DNA from: Chitinispirillaceae bacterium
GTDB taxonomy: Bacteria > Fibrobacterota > Chitinivibrionia > Chitinivibrionales > Chitinispirillaceae
Assembly: GCA_016932075.1 (NCBI GenBank)
Contig: JAFGDP010000030.1
Coordinates: 1 to 48,882 of the forward strand
Direction of reading: 5' to 3'
DNA: 48,882 bases
A program made the position numbers and the translations under genes. Under the pieces are notes generated by a model, which saw only the letters and a program-made list of their open reading frames with translations, was not told the DNA's origin and ran no database searches. Every line of letters begins with the position of its first letter. Position 1 is the first letter of the stretch. This document shows, piece by piece, positions 9,394 to 17,862 of this stretch.

Positions 9394-11106
9394 ATGATAC
9401 ACGAAACCAGCAAGCGGCGCTGGCGTATTCTTGCCGCCGTGACAGTCGGGACAGGCGCGGCATTGTTCGCCTGGTACCCGATAAGCGACGGTGATATCTT
9501 CTGGCATTTGGCTGCTGCGCGGGAAATGCTGCAGACCGGCTCGTTTCTTTTCAATGATCCCTTCTGCTTTACCTCGCAGCAGTCATGGCAATGGATCAAC
9601 CTTCACTGGCTGTACCAGTTCTGCATGTATGGTTTTCACCGTGTCGCAGGATGGTGGGGGATTCTGATCGCGAACAGCCTGCTGTTTGGAGCAGCAGCCG
9701 CGCTTCTGTTTCATGGTTTTGCCCGTGGCAAGGGTATGATTATATCCGCGCTGTTCTGGCTGGTCGCGCTGTACGAGGTGAAATATTTTGTTCCGCACCG
9801 TCCAATCGCCTTGTCGTTGCTTTTCTTGTCGCTTTTCCTCGTATGTCTTGAGCAGTTCCGCAGGACCCGAAAGACCCGGTTCCTTCTGTTCCTTGTGCCA
9901 ATACAGATCGCATGGACCAACTGTCAGCCGCTGTTTGTTCTGGGGCCGGTGGTCTATGGCGCGTTTTTCGCTGGTGACCTGCTGGACAGGACGATTGAGA
10001 ACGGGCGTAACCGGGAAGCGGCTATTGACATGGGGCGACCGTTGTGGATGATCGTTTTGGCCGGCATGCTGTTACTTGTTGCGGCTTTGGTAAATCCGTA
10101 CGGATATCATGCCTATGAACTGGCATTCATGCATTACGGGAGGATCGATCCTTCTCTGGCCAATCTCTTTGCCGCCAATATCCCGGAAAACACACCGCTT
10201 CTATGGCTGATCGCTCCTTCGCAGGCACGCGTATTGTATGCAACCGCAGGAATTACCGTTGCCGCGGTTCTCTGCGGCACTGTCGCGTACCGGTCAATCC
10301 GGTTTTCGCTGTTGTTTGTTTCCCTCTGCATGCTTTTTCTGGCGTTTCGCGCGCAGCGCAACATCGTGCTTTATTTTTTTGCGGCGCTCCCCTTTATTGG
10401 TGCGCTGCTGCCGGTGGTATACAGGACCATCCGGACGCGATTCAGGAAACAACGCTTGCTGATCGCGGTCGCTGGTGCTCTGGTCCTTGCGCTGCCGGTC
10501 CTTCATGCGGTCGCCGAACACGGTGCCATGCTGAAACACCTTTCGCTCGCAGGTCCGCTTGCGCCTTTTTCATTTCCAAAGGGGAGCGTCGCGTATCTAG
10601 AGGAACATCCGGTGGACGGAAAAATGTTCAACGCTGACCGGTACGGCGGGTATCTGACGTGGTATCGGTATCCTGAACATAAAGTGTTTGTTGATACACG
10701 GTACGCGGTCCGGCCGCCTGCGTTTTTCGCGGAGTATCTCGCGATTATTGACAACAAAGATCTGTTCGGCAATGCCTGTCGCAAACATGAAATAACCGCG
10801 GCGCTGTTTCCCGTCGCCTTGACGCAACGGTATGTTGCGCTGGCGCGCTCGCTTATTCACGATCCGGCGTGGCGTATGGTGGTTGCCGATGGGGCGGAAG
10901 TCCTGTTTGTTTGTGATTCTCTGGCGCAAACCCCTGCGGTTCGTCTTGACGATGCAGCAACGGTCGACTCGATTTCCCGGGCGCTGCGCGAACGCTGGCG
11001 TGAAAGCCCGCCGCTCCGTGAAGAAGCGCTAAGGTATTTATTTGATTTTGTGCGGGTGGCGAAGCAGGCGTGGTCAGAAAAAGGGCAGGGCGACACCGGT
11101 GATTAA
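9394..11106 (+). CDS. Polytopic membrane protein, GT-C-like
   Basis: With the ATG at 9394 (AAGGA about 10 bases upstream) the protein has 570 residues and about ten to twelve membrane segments in its first 400 residues. A soluble C-terminal part contains FNADRYGGYLTWYRYPEHKV and VFVDTRYAV. The early SDGDIFWHLAAAREML acidic/His motif in the first loop resembles polyprenyl-phosphate-dependent GT-C transferases. It would be the acceptor-side enzyme of the cluster, using a lipid-linked sugar made by the GT2 protein. That role is inference; the assignment as an integral membrane protein is secure. An earlier in-frame start overlapping the epimerase gene is less likely. Confidence 0.6.
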   Translation: MIHETSKRRWRILAAVTVGTGAALFAWYPISDGDIFWHLAAAREMLQTGSFLFNDPFCFTSQQSWQWINLHWLYQFCMYGFHRVAGWWGILIANSLLFGAAAALLFHGFARGKGMIISALFWLVALYEVKYFVPHRPIALSLLFLSLFLVCLEQFRRTRKTRFLLFLVPIQIAWTNCQPLFVLGPVVYGAFFAGDLLDRTIENGRNREAAIDMGRPLWMIVLAGMLLLVAALVNPYGYHAYELAFMHYGRIDPSLANLFAANIPENTPLLWLIAPSQARVLYATAGITVAAVLCGTVAYRSIRFSLLFVSLCMLFLAFRAQRNIVLYFFAALPFIGALLPVVYRTIRTRFRKQRLLIAVAGALVLALPVLHAVAEHGAMLKHLSLAGPLAPFSFPKGSVAYLEEHPVDGKMFNADRYGGYLTWYRYPEHKVFVDTRYAVRPPAFFAEYLAIIDNKDLFGNACRKHEITAALFPVALTQRYVALARSLIHDPAWRMVVADGAEVLFVCDSLAQTPAVRLDDAATVDSISRALRERWRESPPLREEALRYLFDFVRVAKQAWSEKGQGDTGD

Positions 11107-11300
11107 TGACTGTCGCTGAATTATCTGCTCTTTTATCGAGGTGAGGTTGTTCAGGTAAAGCAGGCGTATTGCGCGCGGTTCGTACCATTCGTGTTCCCAA
11201 AGAGTATTCCATAAGGCACCGTCGATACCGTACTATTGCAGGATTTTACAGCACCAGTTATTTTTACAACAAAGTTTATAAACAATAGGAAAGTGCCGGT

Positions 11301-11735
11301 ATGAAGCTATCGACAAAATGCCGATACGGTTTGCGGGCAGCTGTTGCCATTGCCAAACGATACGGAAAGAGTCCTGCAAAACGGAAGGAAATCGCAAAAA
11401 ATGAGGGTCTTTCCAGTTCCTATCTTGAGAATATCCTTCTGGTGCTGCGCAACCATAAGATAGTCGAGACGAACAGGGGGGTGAAGGGGGGCTATATATT
11501 ATGCAGGAAGCCGTCCGAAATTACCGCCTATGAAGTCATCAACGCGCTTGATGGTCCGCTCTCAATTGTTGATTGCGTGGAAAAGCCGGGTGGATGCGGG
11601 CGGACGAAAAAATGCGTCACCCATTTTGTGTGGTGCGAGCTTGCCGAATCGATGCGCGGCATCCTTGCGAATATCACGCTCCAGGATCTTATTGACAAGG
11701 AACAAAATGCCGTTTTGGTTGATTACTCGATATAA
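11301..11735 (+). CDS. Rrf2-family (IscR-like) transcriptional regulator
   Basis: The 144-residue protein has the Rrf2 winged helix (MKLSTKCRYGLRAAVAIA; recognition region LSSSYLENILLVLR; wing GVKGGYILCRKPSEIT). Cys92, Cys99 and Cys105, spaced almost as in IscR, could bind an iron-sulfur cluster; Cys112 is additional. It sits at the head of a sulfur-metabolism block (homoserine acyltransferase, CysE, ThiS, ThiG, ThiH), so it probably senses Fe-S or cysteine status and controls these genes, as IscR and CymR do for their regulons. GGAAAG precedes the ATG. The regulatory target is inferred from position only. Confidence 0.85.
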   Translation: MKLSTKCRYGLRAAVAIAKRYGKSPAKRKEIAKNEGLSSSYLENILLVLRNHKIVETNRGVKGGYILCRKPSEITAYEVINALDGPLSIVDCVEKPGGCGRTKKCVTHFVWCELAESMRGILANITLQDLIDKEQNAVLVDYSI

Positions 11736-11813
11736 TACCGGCGAGGGGTATACGGCGTTCCCTGTCAGCGACACCACCGCGCGTCCAGTGAGCGGTGCGC
11801 CGGACAACGAACC

Positions 11814-12707
11814 ATGACCATCATTCTTCCTAAAAATTATCATATCCAGGAGGCCCTTGAACGAAGCCGGGTGCTCTGCATTTCCCAGGAGCAGGCGCTG
11901 AAGGAAGACATTCGCGCGCTGCGAATCGGTATTCTCAACATAATGCCCGTGGCCGAGACCTATGAATACAGCCTGCTGCATCCGCTGGGGCGTTCGGTTC
12001 TCCAGATCGACCCGGTCTGGATTCGTCTCAATTCTCATGTATATTCAAGCACGGATCGCACCCATCTGGAGCGTTTTTATGTCCCGTTTGAGGAAGCGGT
12101 GGATAAGCAGCGGCTCGACGGCCTTCTTCTTACCGGGGCGCCCGTTGAAGACATAGAATTCCAAAATGTCAATTACTGGGACGAGGTGACCCGAATTCTC
12201 CGGTATGCGCGAAACAACATTGCTTCCACGCTCGGCATATGCTGGGGCGGTCTGGCAATCGCCCGATTCCTCGGCATCGAAAAGGTACTCTGCCCGCAAA
12301 AAATTTTCGGGGTGTATGAGGCTGAAAATCTGAACCGTAATCACCGGATCACCGGTGACATGGACGACGTCTTCTGGTGCGCTCAAAGCAGGCATGCCGG
12401 CATTCCCGATGAGGTGCTTGAGCGGGCGCGCGATACCGGTATGATCCGTCTCCTGGTCTATTCAAAGGGGGCAGGATATATCATTTTCGAGAGCACGGAT
12501 CAGCGGTTCCTCATTCATACCGGTCATCCGGAGTACGAGCCGCACCGTCTTGTCGAAGAGTATGAGCGTGACCGGAAAAAGAACCGTACGGATGTCGGCC
12601 CGCCACGCAATGTTGATTTTAACAATCCGAAAAATACCTGGCGCACGCACCGCAACGAATTTTTTTCACAGTGGATCAAGTATATTCACGAAACCACGAC
12701 CTATTGA
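11814..12707 (+). CDS. metA: Homoserine O-acyltransferase, MetA family, predicted acetyl-CoA-specific
   Basis: The 297-residue protein belongs to the MetA family: nucleophile Cys143 in LGICWGG, His238 and Glu240 in HTGHPEY, and N-terminal LNIMPVAETYEYSLL. It activates homoserine for methionine synthesis. The residue that sets acyl donor choice (position 111 in characterised enzymes) is Glu112 here, within GAPVEDIEF. Published work on the Bacillus cereus enzyme shows Glu selects acetyl-CoA and Gly (E. coli) selects succinyl-CoA, so this is better named homoserine O-acetyltransferase (MetAA type) despite sequence similarity to succinyltransferases. It follows the Rrf2 gene by 78 bp and precedes cysE by 16 bp. 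Confidence 0.9.
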   Translation: MTIILPKNYHIQEALERSRVLCISQEQALKEDIRALRIGILNIMPVAETYEYSLLHPLGRSVLQIDPVWIRLNSHVYSSTDRTHLERFYVPFEEAVDKQRLDGLLLTGAPVEDIEFQNVNYWDEVTRILRYARNNIASTLGICWGGLAIARFLGIEKVLCPQKIFGVYEAENLNRNHRITGDMDDVFWCAQSRHAGIPDEVLERARDTGMIRLLVYSKGAGYIIFESTDQRFLIHTGHPEYEPHRLVEEYERDRKKNRTDVGPPRNVDFNNPKNTWRTHRNEFFSQWIKYIHETTTY

Positions 12708-12723
12708 GGACCGCAGGGGATAC

Positions 12724-13608
12724 ATGGATGCATTAAACCGGTGGATCAACAGCGACTTGCCCACGATCGTCAAACAACTCGAAACCGCGATCAGCTCATC
12801 GAGCGCCAATCATGCTCAGGAAGGACTGGATTTTGCAGGACGGCACGATATCTATGAAATTCTCGATGACCTGCTGTCCGTTCTGTTCCCGAGCTGTTAT
12901 AGCAAAGTCAAAATAGCGCCCGGCGAGCTCAGCTTTTTCCTTGCCGATACGCTGCGCCATGCCTCATTCAAGCTTGGCAAGCATATCAGGGACGTTTTCA
13001 TGTACCGGTGCAAAAGAGACAAGTGTGAAAACTGCAACTGCGAAGAGCGCGCCCATGAAGCGCTGGTGCATCTGGTCGAATCACTTCCCGCGCTCAGAGA
13101 GATCCTTCTTGAGGACGTACAGGCGGCGTTCGAAGGCGATCCCGCGGCGCACTATACCGATGAGATCATAATGAGTTATCCCTGCGTTGAGGCGATCGCA
13201 ACCTACCGGATGGCGCATGCGCTCTACGAGCTCGAGGTTCCCATCATTCCGAGGATCATGGCCGAACGGGCCCATTCCCGGACCGGCATCGACATCCATC
13301 CCGGCGCGGTCATCGGCCCGCGTTTTTTCATCGACCACGGCACCGGCGTGGTCATCGGTGAAACCACGAGGATCGGCAGGAACGTCAAGATTTACCAGGG
13401 GGTGACGCTGGGTGCGCTTTCGCCGTTTGACAGCGAAGGCAAACCGAGAAAAGGGGAGAAACGGCACCCGGATATTGAGGATGACGTCATTATCTACGCC
13501 AATGCCACCATTCTCGGCGGCAAGACCGTAATCGGCAAAGGCGCGGTGATCGGCGGCAATACGTGGATCACCAGTTCCGTTCCCGCAGGAGCCCGGATCG
13601 ATTCTTGA
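12724..13608 (+). CDS. cysE: Serine O-acetyltransferase
   Basis: The ATG at 12724, behind AGGGGA, gives 294 residues; an upstream in-frame start would overlap the acyltransferase gene and is rejected. The C-terminal half is a left-handed hexapeptide beta-helix (GIDIHPGAVIGPRFFIDH... through AVIGGNTWITSSVPAGA). The catalytic His lies in FIDHGTG and a second conserved His in the KRHPDIE loop. It makes O-acetylserine, the acceptor for cysteine synthase. The long N-terminal region carries a Cys pair cluster (KRDKCENCNCEE), which is unusual and might bind metal. The tail after the helix is short. It lies between metA and thiS in a sulfur-metabolism operon. Confidence 0.92.
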   Translation: MDALNRWINSDLPTIVKQLETAISSSSANHAQEGLDFAGRHDIYEILDDLLSVLFPSCYSKVKIAPGELSFFLADTLRHASFKLGKHIRDVFMYRCKRDKCENCNCEERAHEALVHLVESLPALREILLEDVQAAFEGDPAAHYTDEIIMSYPCVEAIATYRMAHALYELEVPIIPRIMAERAHSRTGIDIHPGAVIGPRFFIDHGTGVVIGETTRIGRNVKIYQGVTLGALSPFDSEGKPRKGEKRHPDIEDDVIIYANATILGGKTVIGKGAVIGGNTWITSSVPAGARIDS

Positions 13609-13625
13609 ACTCTTCGGGGAGCCGC

Positions 13626-13835
13626 ATGCCGATGATGACCGTCACGATCAATGGGAAAGAGCAGCAAGTTCCTGAGGATACCACGGTTCTTGGCTACCTC
13701 AAGGAGATGGGTATCGATCCGCTTCGTGTCGTCGCTGAGGTCAGCGGCGTCATAATTGACAAAAAGAATTATGGCGGTTGCATCTTGAAAGAGCGGGATG
13801 TTGTCGAGATCATACAGTTTGTCGGTGGCGGCTGA
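13626..13835 (+). CDS. thiS: Sulfur carrier protein ThiS
   Basis: From the ATG at 13626 (GGGGAG upstream) this is a 69-residue ubiquitin-like protein: [14 protein letters not shown], a central NYGGCIL, and a C-terminal VGGG ending in the Gly-Gly that is adenylated and converted to thiocarboxylate. It donates sulfur to ThiG for the thiazole ring of thiamin. The Cys in NYGGCIL sits in a region where family members often have Arg-x-x-W/Y; its significance is unclear. It lies 17 bp behind cysE and about 70 bp before the thiG start. An upstream in-frame start inside cysE is unnecessary. Confidence 0.92.
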   Translation: MPMMTVTINGKEQQVPEDTTVLGYLKEMGIDPLRVVAEVSGVIIDKKNYGGCILKERDVVEIIQFVGGG

Positions 13836-13902
13836 GCAGGCGATGCCCGGACAAGCCGGAGTATTACCGGTTGGTGAAAACAACGTATTTTCAGGGACCA
13901 TA

Positions 13903-14685
13903 ATGAGAGACGATCTTATAATTGCCGGAACGAGCGTGCGTTCCCGGCTCATAACCGGGTCGGGCAAATACCGAGACGAGCGCATCATCAAGGATGTCCT
14001 TGAGGCGGCGGGATGTGACATCGTTACGGTTGCGCTGCGCCGGGTGGATTTTGATCGGCCCCGGGAGAATGTGCTGAAGCACATCCCCAAAGGCAAGGTA
14101 ATCCTGCCAAACACGTCCGGCGCCCGGAATGCATCCGAGGCGGTCCGGATCGCTCGCCTGGCAAAGGCCATGGGGTGCGGCAACTGGATAAAGATCGAGG
14201 TGATCAATGACCAGAAATATCTCTTGCCCGACAACATGGAAACAATCAGGGCGACCGAAACGCTGGCGGGCGAAGGATTTGTTGTGCTGCCGTATATGAG
14301 TCCCGACCTTGCCGCGGCACGCCGGCTCTGCGACGCGGGCGCAGCGGCGATCATGCCGCTTGGTGCGCCGATCGGCTCGAACCGGGGTCTGCGCACACGT
14401 GAGCTCATAGAGATTCTTGTGGCGGAAATGAGCATTCCCGTGATCGTGGACGCGGGAATTGGCCGGCCATCGCATGCCGCGGCAGCAATGGAAGCGGGCG
14501 TAGACGCCATTCTTCTCAATACCGCGATCGCGACCGCCGACGACCCGGTGGCAATGGCGCGCGCATTCCGGCTCGCCATTGAGGCCGGACGCTCCGCCTT
14601 TCTCGCGGGCCTGGGTTCGGAATCAAGAAGTGCGCGACCATCCTCGCCGCTCACCGGTTTTTTAGAAACAGAGGAAAAGGTCTGA
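13903..14685 (+). CDS. thiG: Thiazole synthase ThiG
   Basis: The ATG at 13903 gives 260 residues, the usual ThiG length. Key features are [10 protein letters not shown] near the start, Lys97 in NWIKIEVI (Schiff-base lysine), the phosphate-binding [12 protein letters not shown] and the [18 protein letters not shown] strands of the TIM barrel. ThiG condenses deoxyxylulose 5-phosphate, dehydroglycine and ThiS-thiocarboxylate into the thiazole phosphate of thiamin. An upstream in-frame start overlapping thiS is rejected. It is followed 4 bp later by thiH, whose product supplies dehydroglycine. Confidence 0.95.
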   Translation: MRDDLIIAGTSVRSRLITGSGKYRDERIIKDVLEAAGCDIVTVALRRVDFDRPRENVLKHIPKGKVILPNTSGARNASEAVRIARLAKAMGCGNWIKIEVINDQKYLLPDNMETIRATETLAGEGFVVLPYMSPDLAAARRLCDAGAAAIMPLGAPIGSNRGLRTRELIEILVAEMSIPVIVDAGIGRPSHAAAAMEAGVDAILLNTAIATADDPVAMARAFRLAIEAGRSAFLAGLGSESRSARPSSPLTGFLETEEKV

Positions 14686-14689
14686 TCCC

Positions 14690-15811
14690 ATGTCGTTCAA
14701 ATCAACCATCGAACGGTACAGCGGATCCGACCTTGCGTCATTCTTCTCGTCGGTCTCGGCCGACAGGATCAATGCCATCCTTCATCGCGACCAGCTTCGC
14801 GAAACCGATTTCCTCGCCTTGCTGTCTCCGGCAGCCGCCCCGTTCATCGAGGAAATGGCTCAGAGAGCGAGCGACCTTACCCGCCGCCACTTCGGCAATG
14901 TTATTGCCGTTTTTACGCCGCTGTATATTTCAAACTATTGTGATAATACATGCAGTTATTGCTCGTTTTCACGCAGACAGGCGATACCGCGAAGGCATCT
15001 ATCAATTGACGAAATAAAAAAATCGGCCGAAAAGGTCAGCGGCAGCGGCATCCGCCATCTACTGATACTGACCGGTGAGTCGCGGCAGATGGCGCCGCCA
15101 TCCTATCTTGAGGCGGCAATCAAGGTTCTGCGCGACTACTTCTCCTCGATAACCATAGAAGTGTATCCCCTGACCGAAGACGAGTATGGGGCGCTTGGAA
15201 AAGCCGGGATGGACGGTCTGACCATTTACCAGGAAACGTACAACAGGACCCGGTATCATGAGCTGCATGCCGGCGGTCCCAAGGAAAATTATGATTTCAG
15301 GCTCACCGCACCGGAGCGCGCCTGCGCTCAAGGGATCCGGACGGTGACGGTCGGCGCACTCTATGGGTTGCACGATCCCTGCACCGATGCGTTTTTTGCC
15401 GGGCTCCATGCGGCGTATCTGCAAAGGCGCTATCCATCGGTCGAGGTATCGATCGCATTTCCGCGCCTTCGGCCCAATCTTTCAGACTTCACGCCTGCTT
15501 CCAGCATCTCCGATCGCCTGATCGTGCAGATGCTTGTCGCCACACGCCTTTTTCTCCCGACGGCGGGCATTACCATATCGACCCGGGAGTCCCCCTTTTT
15601 CCGCGACAATATTCTGCCACTCGGCGTGACGCGCATGTCTGCCGGCGTTTCGACCGCAGTCGGCGGCCACACCAGCGATGAAGAAACTCCGCAGTTCATG
15701 ATTGCTGATACCCGCACCGTTGATCAGTTTTGCCGGGACCTGGAGGGAAAAGGATTCCAGCCGGTCATGCATGACTGGAACACTGCCTATTGTGCTGATG
15801 TCACTTTATAA
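14690..15811 (+). CDS. thiH: 2-iminoacetate synthase ThiH (radical SAM tyrosine lyase)
   Basis: The 373-residue protein has the radical SAM cluster Cys84, Cys88 and Cys91 in ISNYCDNTCSYCSFSR, the ILTGESRQ strand, and the C-terminal BATS-like region (GVTRMSAGVSTAVGGHT). ThiH cleaves tyrosine to dehydroglycine and p-cresol for ThiG. Use of ThiH rather than ThiO points to an anaerobic or facultative lifestyle. It is the last gene of the sulfur block; no TPP riboswitch is visible before thiS, so regulation probably comes from upstream of the operon. Confidence 0.95.
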   Translation: MSFKSTIERYSGSDLASFFSSVSADRINAILHRDQLRETDFLALLSPAAAPFIEEMAQRASDLTRRHFGNVIAVFTPLYISNYCDNTCSYCSFSRRQAIPRRHLSIDEIKKSAEKVSGSGIRHLLILTGESRQMAPPSYLEAAIKVLRDYFSSITIEVYPLTEDEYGALGKAGMDGLTIYQETYNRTRYHELHAGGPKENYDFRLTAPERACAQGIRTVTVGALYGLHDPCTDAFFAGLHAAYLQRRYPSVEVSIAFPRLRPNLSDFTPASSISDRLIVQMLVATRLFLPTAGITISTRESPFFRDNILPLGVTRMSAGVSTAVGGHTSDEETPQFMIADTRTVDQFCRDLEGKGFQPVMHDWNTAYCADVTL

Positions 15812-15858
15812 CTTTGTTATTAAAAATCAATGCGTTAAATGTATTTTATAATATAATA

Positions 15859-15876
15859 GTCGGGGCGACTGGATTT
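15859..15876 (-). repeat. Partial duplicate of the tRNA-Pro 3' end
   Basis: These 18 bases are identical to 16006-16023, the T-arm/acceptor 3' portion of tRNA-Pro, in the same orientation and 147 bp away. The flanking AT-rich stretch (15818-15858) is also a degraded copy of the tRNA terminator region (15965-16005). The first part of the tRNA is absent, so this is not a functional gene. It could be an att-type remnant of a lost integrated element or a tandem duplication product. Confidence 0.75.
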
Positions 15877-15963
15877 CGCTCACCCGCTTTCGCAACTTCG
15901 CGGCTGCCTCGCTGCCACTCGGCGGTGAACAGGGCATCCGCTTCCAGAGTGTCACCTACCTTT

Positions 15964-16003
15964 TTTATTAAAAATCCGTGCGTTGCATGGATTTTCAATA
16001 AAA
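15964..16003 (-). terminator. Terminator of tRNA-Pro
   Basis: On the minus strand, just after the CCA end of tRNA-Pro, a hairpin AAAATCC-ATGC / GCA-C-GGATTTT is followed by a T-run. It fits a rho-independent terminator for the leftward tRNA gene. Confidence 0.6.
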
Positions 16004-16081
<78 letters not shown>

Positions 16082-16180
16082 TAATGAACCTTAAAATACA
16101 TTATCGGCACAAATAATACGTACACCCCCATCGTAGTGCTTTCAGAGCATTACAGGGAGGGTAGAAATTATTAAAAAAAG

Positions 16181-16209
16181 TTGCGATCATAAGATTTTCG
16201 TATTATATT
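16181..16209 (+). promoter_or_regulatory. Candidate sigma70-type promoter
   Basis: TTGCGA (16181-16186) and TATATT (16204-16209) are separated by 17 bp. They lie about 34 bp before the ATG of the small secreted protein gene at 16243. Confidence 0.45.
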
Positions 16210-16242
16210 AATAAACAGTTTCGTATTTTGTGGGAATTTATT

Positions 16243-16464
16243 ATGGTAAAATTAGCCAAATTTATCGTTATTTTAGGTGCGGGAGTTGCCATATCTTTTG
16301 CACAGGAGGCTGACTCTTCAAAGCAGAGCAAAGCGGAGCAGGAGTATAAGCAGGTTCAAAGCACGGGCGCAACCATATCATCAAATCAGACTGTTAATCT
16401 ACCGACTCCTATTACACCAAAAAAGCCGACAAACTGGTCAAAGATAAAAGACCTGTTTTTGTAA
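16243..16464 (+). CDS. Small secreted hypothetical protein
   Basis: The ATG at 16243 gives 73 residues with an N-terminal signal peptide (MVKLAKFIVILGAGVAISFAQ) and a short polar mature part rich in Gln, Ser, Thr and Lys. No family is recognised. It has its own candidate promoter upstream and a strong terminator directly downstream (16491-16518), so it is an independent single-gene transcript. A GTG five codons upstream is an alternative start. The isolated transcription unit argues it is real, but the product is unknown. Confidence 0.55.
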   Translation: MVKLAKFIVILGAGVAISFAQEADSSKQSKAEQEYKQVQSTGATISSNQTVNLPTPITPKKPTNWSKIKDLFL

Positions 16465-16490
16465 CTCCTTTTCCATCACGGATGCGACCG

Positions 16491-16518
16491 GGACATCATA
16501 GTGCTGATGTCCTTTTTT
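16491..16518 (+). terminator. Rho-independent terminator
   Basis: GGACATCA (16491-16498) pairs with TGATGTCC (16505-16512) around a 6-base loop and is followed by six T. It ends the small secreted protein transcript. It also covers the earliest possible GTG (16501) of the next gene, so that gene must start later. Confidence 0.85.
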
Positions 16519-16533
16519 ATTTTATATGATTCA

Positions 16534-17859
16534 ATGGCAACCCTTCATCGCAGACAAACCAGAATTCCATCAGGCCTGAAGATCCGGAAATTGCCACGCT
16601 CCTCACCCTGTTTCAAAGCAGGAATGCGGCCAAGAGATGTTCTGTTCTCGATCAACAATGAGAGGATCGGTGATGAACTGGATTTCCGTTTTCGTGCGGC
16701 CACATCTCCTCTGCACATCGATTTTTACCGGAAAGGCCGTAAACGTTCAGTTACCATCGAACGCAAGCAGGGTGCCTTTCTCGACATAAAATTTTATCAA
16801 AAACCGATCCGTCGCTGCGCCAACCGCTGCGTTTTCTGCTTTATCGACCAGATGCCGCCGGGCCTGCGAAAACGGCTCTATATTAAGGACGAAGATATCA
16901 GCCATTCGTTTCTCAACGGCAACTACGTCACGCTTACCAATGCCACCACTCAGGAAATGCAGAGGATTGTCACGCTCGGCCTTTCGCCGCTCTACGTGTC
17001 GGTTCATGCCTCTGACCCGCAGGTCCGCGCACGAATGCTCGGTGTAAAAAGGGCTCCGACGATCATGGACCAGCTTTTGTTTTTGAAAAGTCACGGTATC
17101 CGGTTTCACACACAGATCGTCGTCTGCCCTGGGTACAATGACGGCGACATTCTCACCCGTACCATTCACGATCTGTTATCGCTCGGTACAAGCCTGCTTT
17201 CAGTCGCGGTGGTACCGGTGGGTCTTACGCGCTTCAGGCCGCTCCCGCTGCGTCCGGTCACTGCAGGTGATGCCGTTACCATATGCACCACCGTTTTAAA
17301 ATTGAGCGACCGGGACAAGGCACGATGCGGAAGCCGGCGCGTGTTTTGCTCCGACGAATTTCTCCTTGCGGCCGGGGAACCGATACCACCCGAGTACTTT
17401 TATGAGACCTTTCCGCAGATAGAAAACGGCGTGGGGCTTATCAGGCGGTTCCTTGCGGATTGGCGGCGTGCTGTACGTTCGTATAAAAAAAAGCGCCATG
17501 CTGCGGATCGCCAGAAAAAAAAGTATCTTCTTCTATGCTCGGTTTCGGCCTATCCGTTCATTGCGCCGATGGCTGATGAGACGGCGACGCTTCGTGCTTT
17601 AACGGTACGCGTTATCCCGGTTGTTAACCTTTTTTTCGGCGAGACCGTCACGGTGGCGGGGCTGCTTACGGCGCGGGACGTCATGCATGCCATCGACGCG
17701 GCCCAGAAAAAAGAACGTTTCTCCGGCGTGTTCGTGCCCGCGGTCATGTTCAATTATGCAGGGTATACGCTCGACGGCTTTTCGCCGGAGCGGATCGCGC
17801 GAATGACCGGGACCAGGTTGCATGTGATTCAAACACCTCAGCAGCTTCTTGAACGTTAA
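16534..17859 (+). CDS. PDZ-radical SAM protein with DUF512 domain
   Basis: The start is placed at the ATG at 16534 because an earlier GTG (16501) lies inside a terminator hairpin. The 441-residue product has an N-terminal PDZ-like segment (SPCFKAGMRPRDVLFSINN), a radical SAM cluster Cys95, Cys99 and Cys102 (CANRCVFCFIDQ), and a C-terminal DUF512 domain (VFCSDEFLLAAGEPIPP; FFGETVTVAGLLT). The family is widespread in anaerobes; its reaction is not established. It may be co-transcribed with the pseudouridine synthase and Gph genes that follow within a few bases. Confidence 0.85.
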   Translation: MATLHRRQTRIPSGLKIRKLPRSSPCFKAGMRPRDVLFSINNERIGDELDFRFRAATSPLHIDFYRKGRKRSVTIERKQGAFLDIKFYQKPIRRCANRCVFCFIDQMPPGLRKRLYIKDEDISHSFLNGNYVTLTNATTQEMQRIVTLGLSPLYVSVHASDPQVRARMLGVKRAPTIMDQLLFLKSHGIRFHTQIVVCPGYNDGDILTRTIHDLLSLGTSLLSVAVVPVGLTRFRPLPLRPVTAGDAVTICTTVLKLSDRDKARCGSRRVFCSDEFLLAAGEPIPPEYFYETFPQIENGVGLIRRFLADWRRAVRSYKKKRHAADRQKKKYLLLCSVSAYPFIAPMADETATLRALTVRVIPVVNLFFGETVTVAGLLTARDVMHAIDAAQKKERFSGVFVPAVMFNYAGYTLDGFSPERIARMTGTRLHVIQTPQQLLER

Positions 17860-17862
17860 CCC

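Noticed and set aside
13609..13902. TPP riboswitch upstream of thiS or thiG
   Set aside because: I looked for the conserved CTGAGA and ACCTGA elements and found none in the short gaps; the genes lie inside an operon.
13494..14654. 386-codon minus-strand frame opposite thiS/thiG
   Set aside because: Its product is low-complexity Ser/Arg-rich, while the plus strand has unmistakable ThiS and ThiG motifs.
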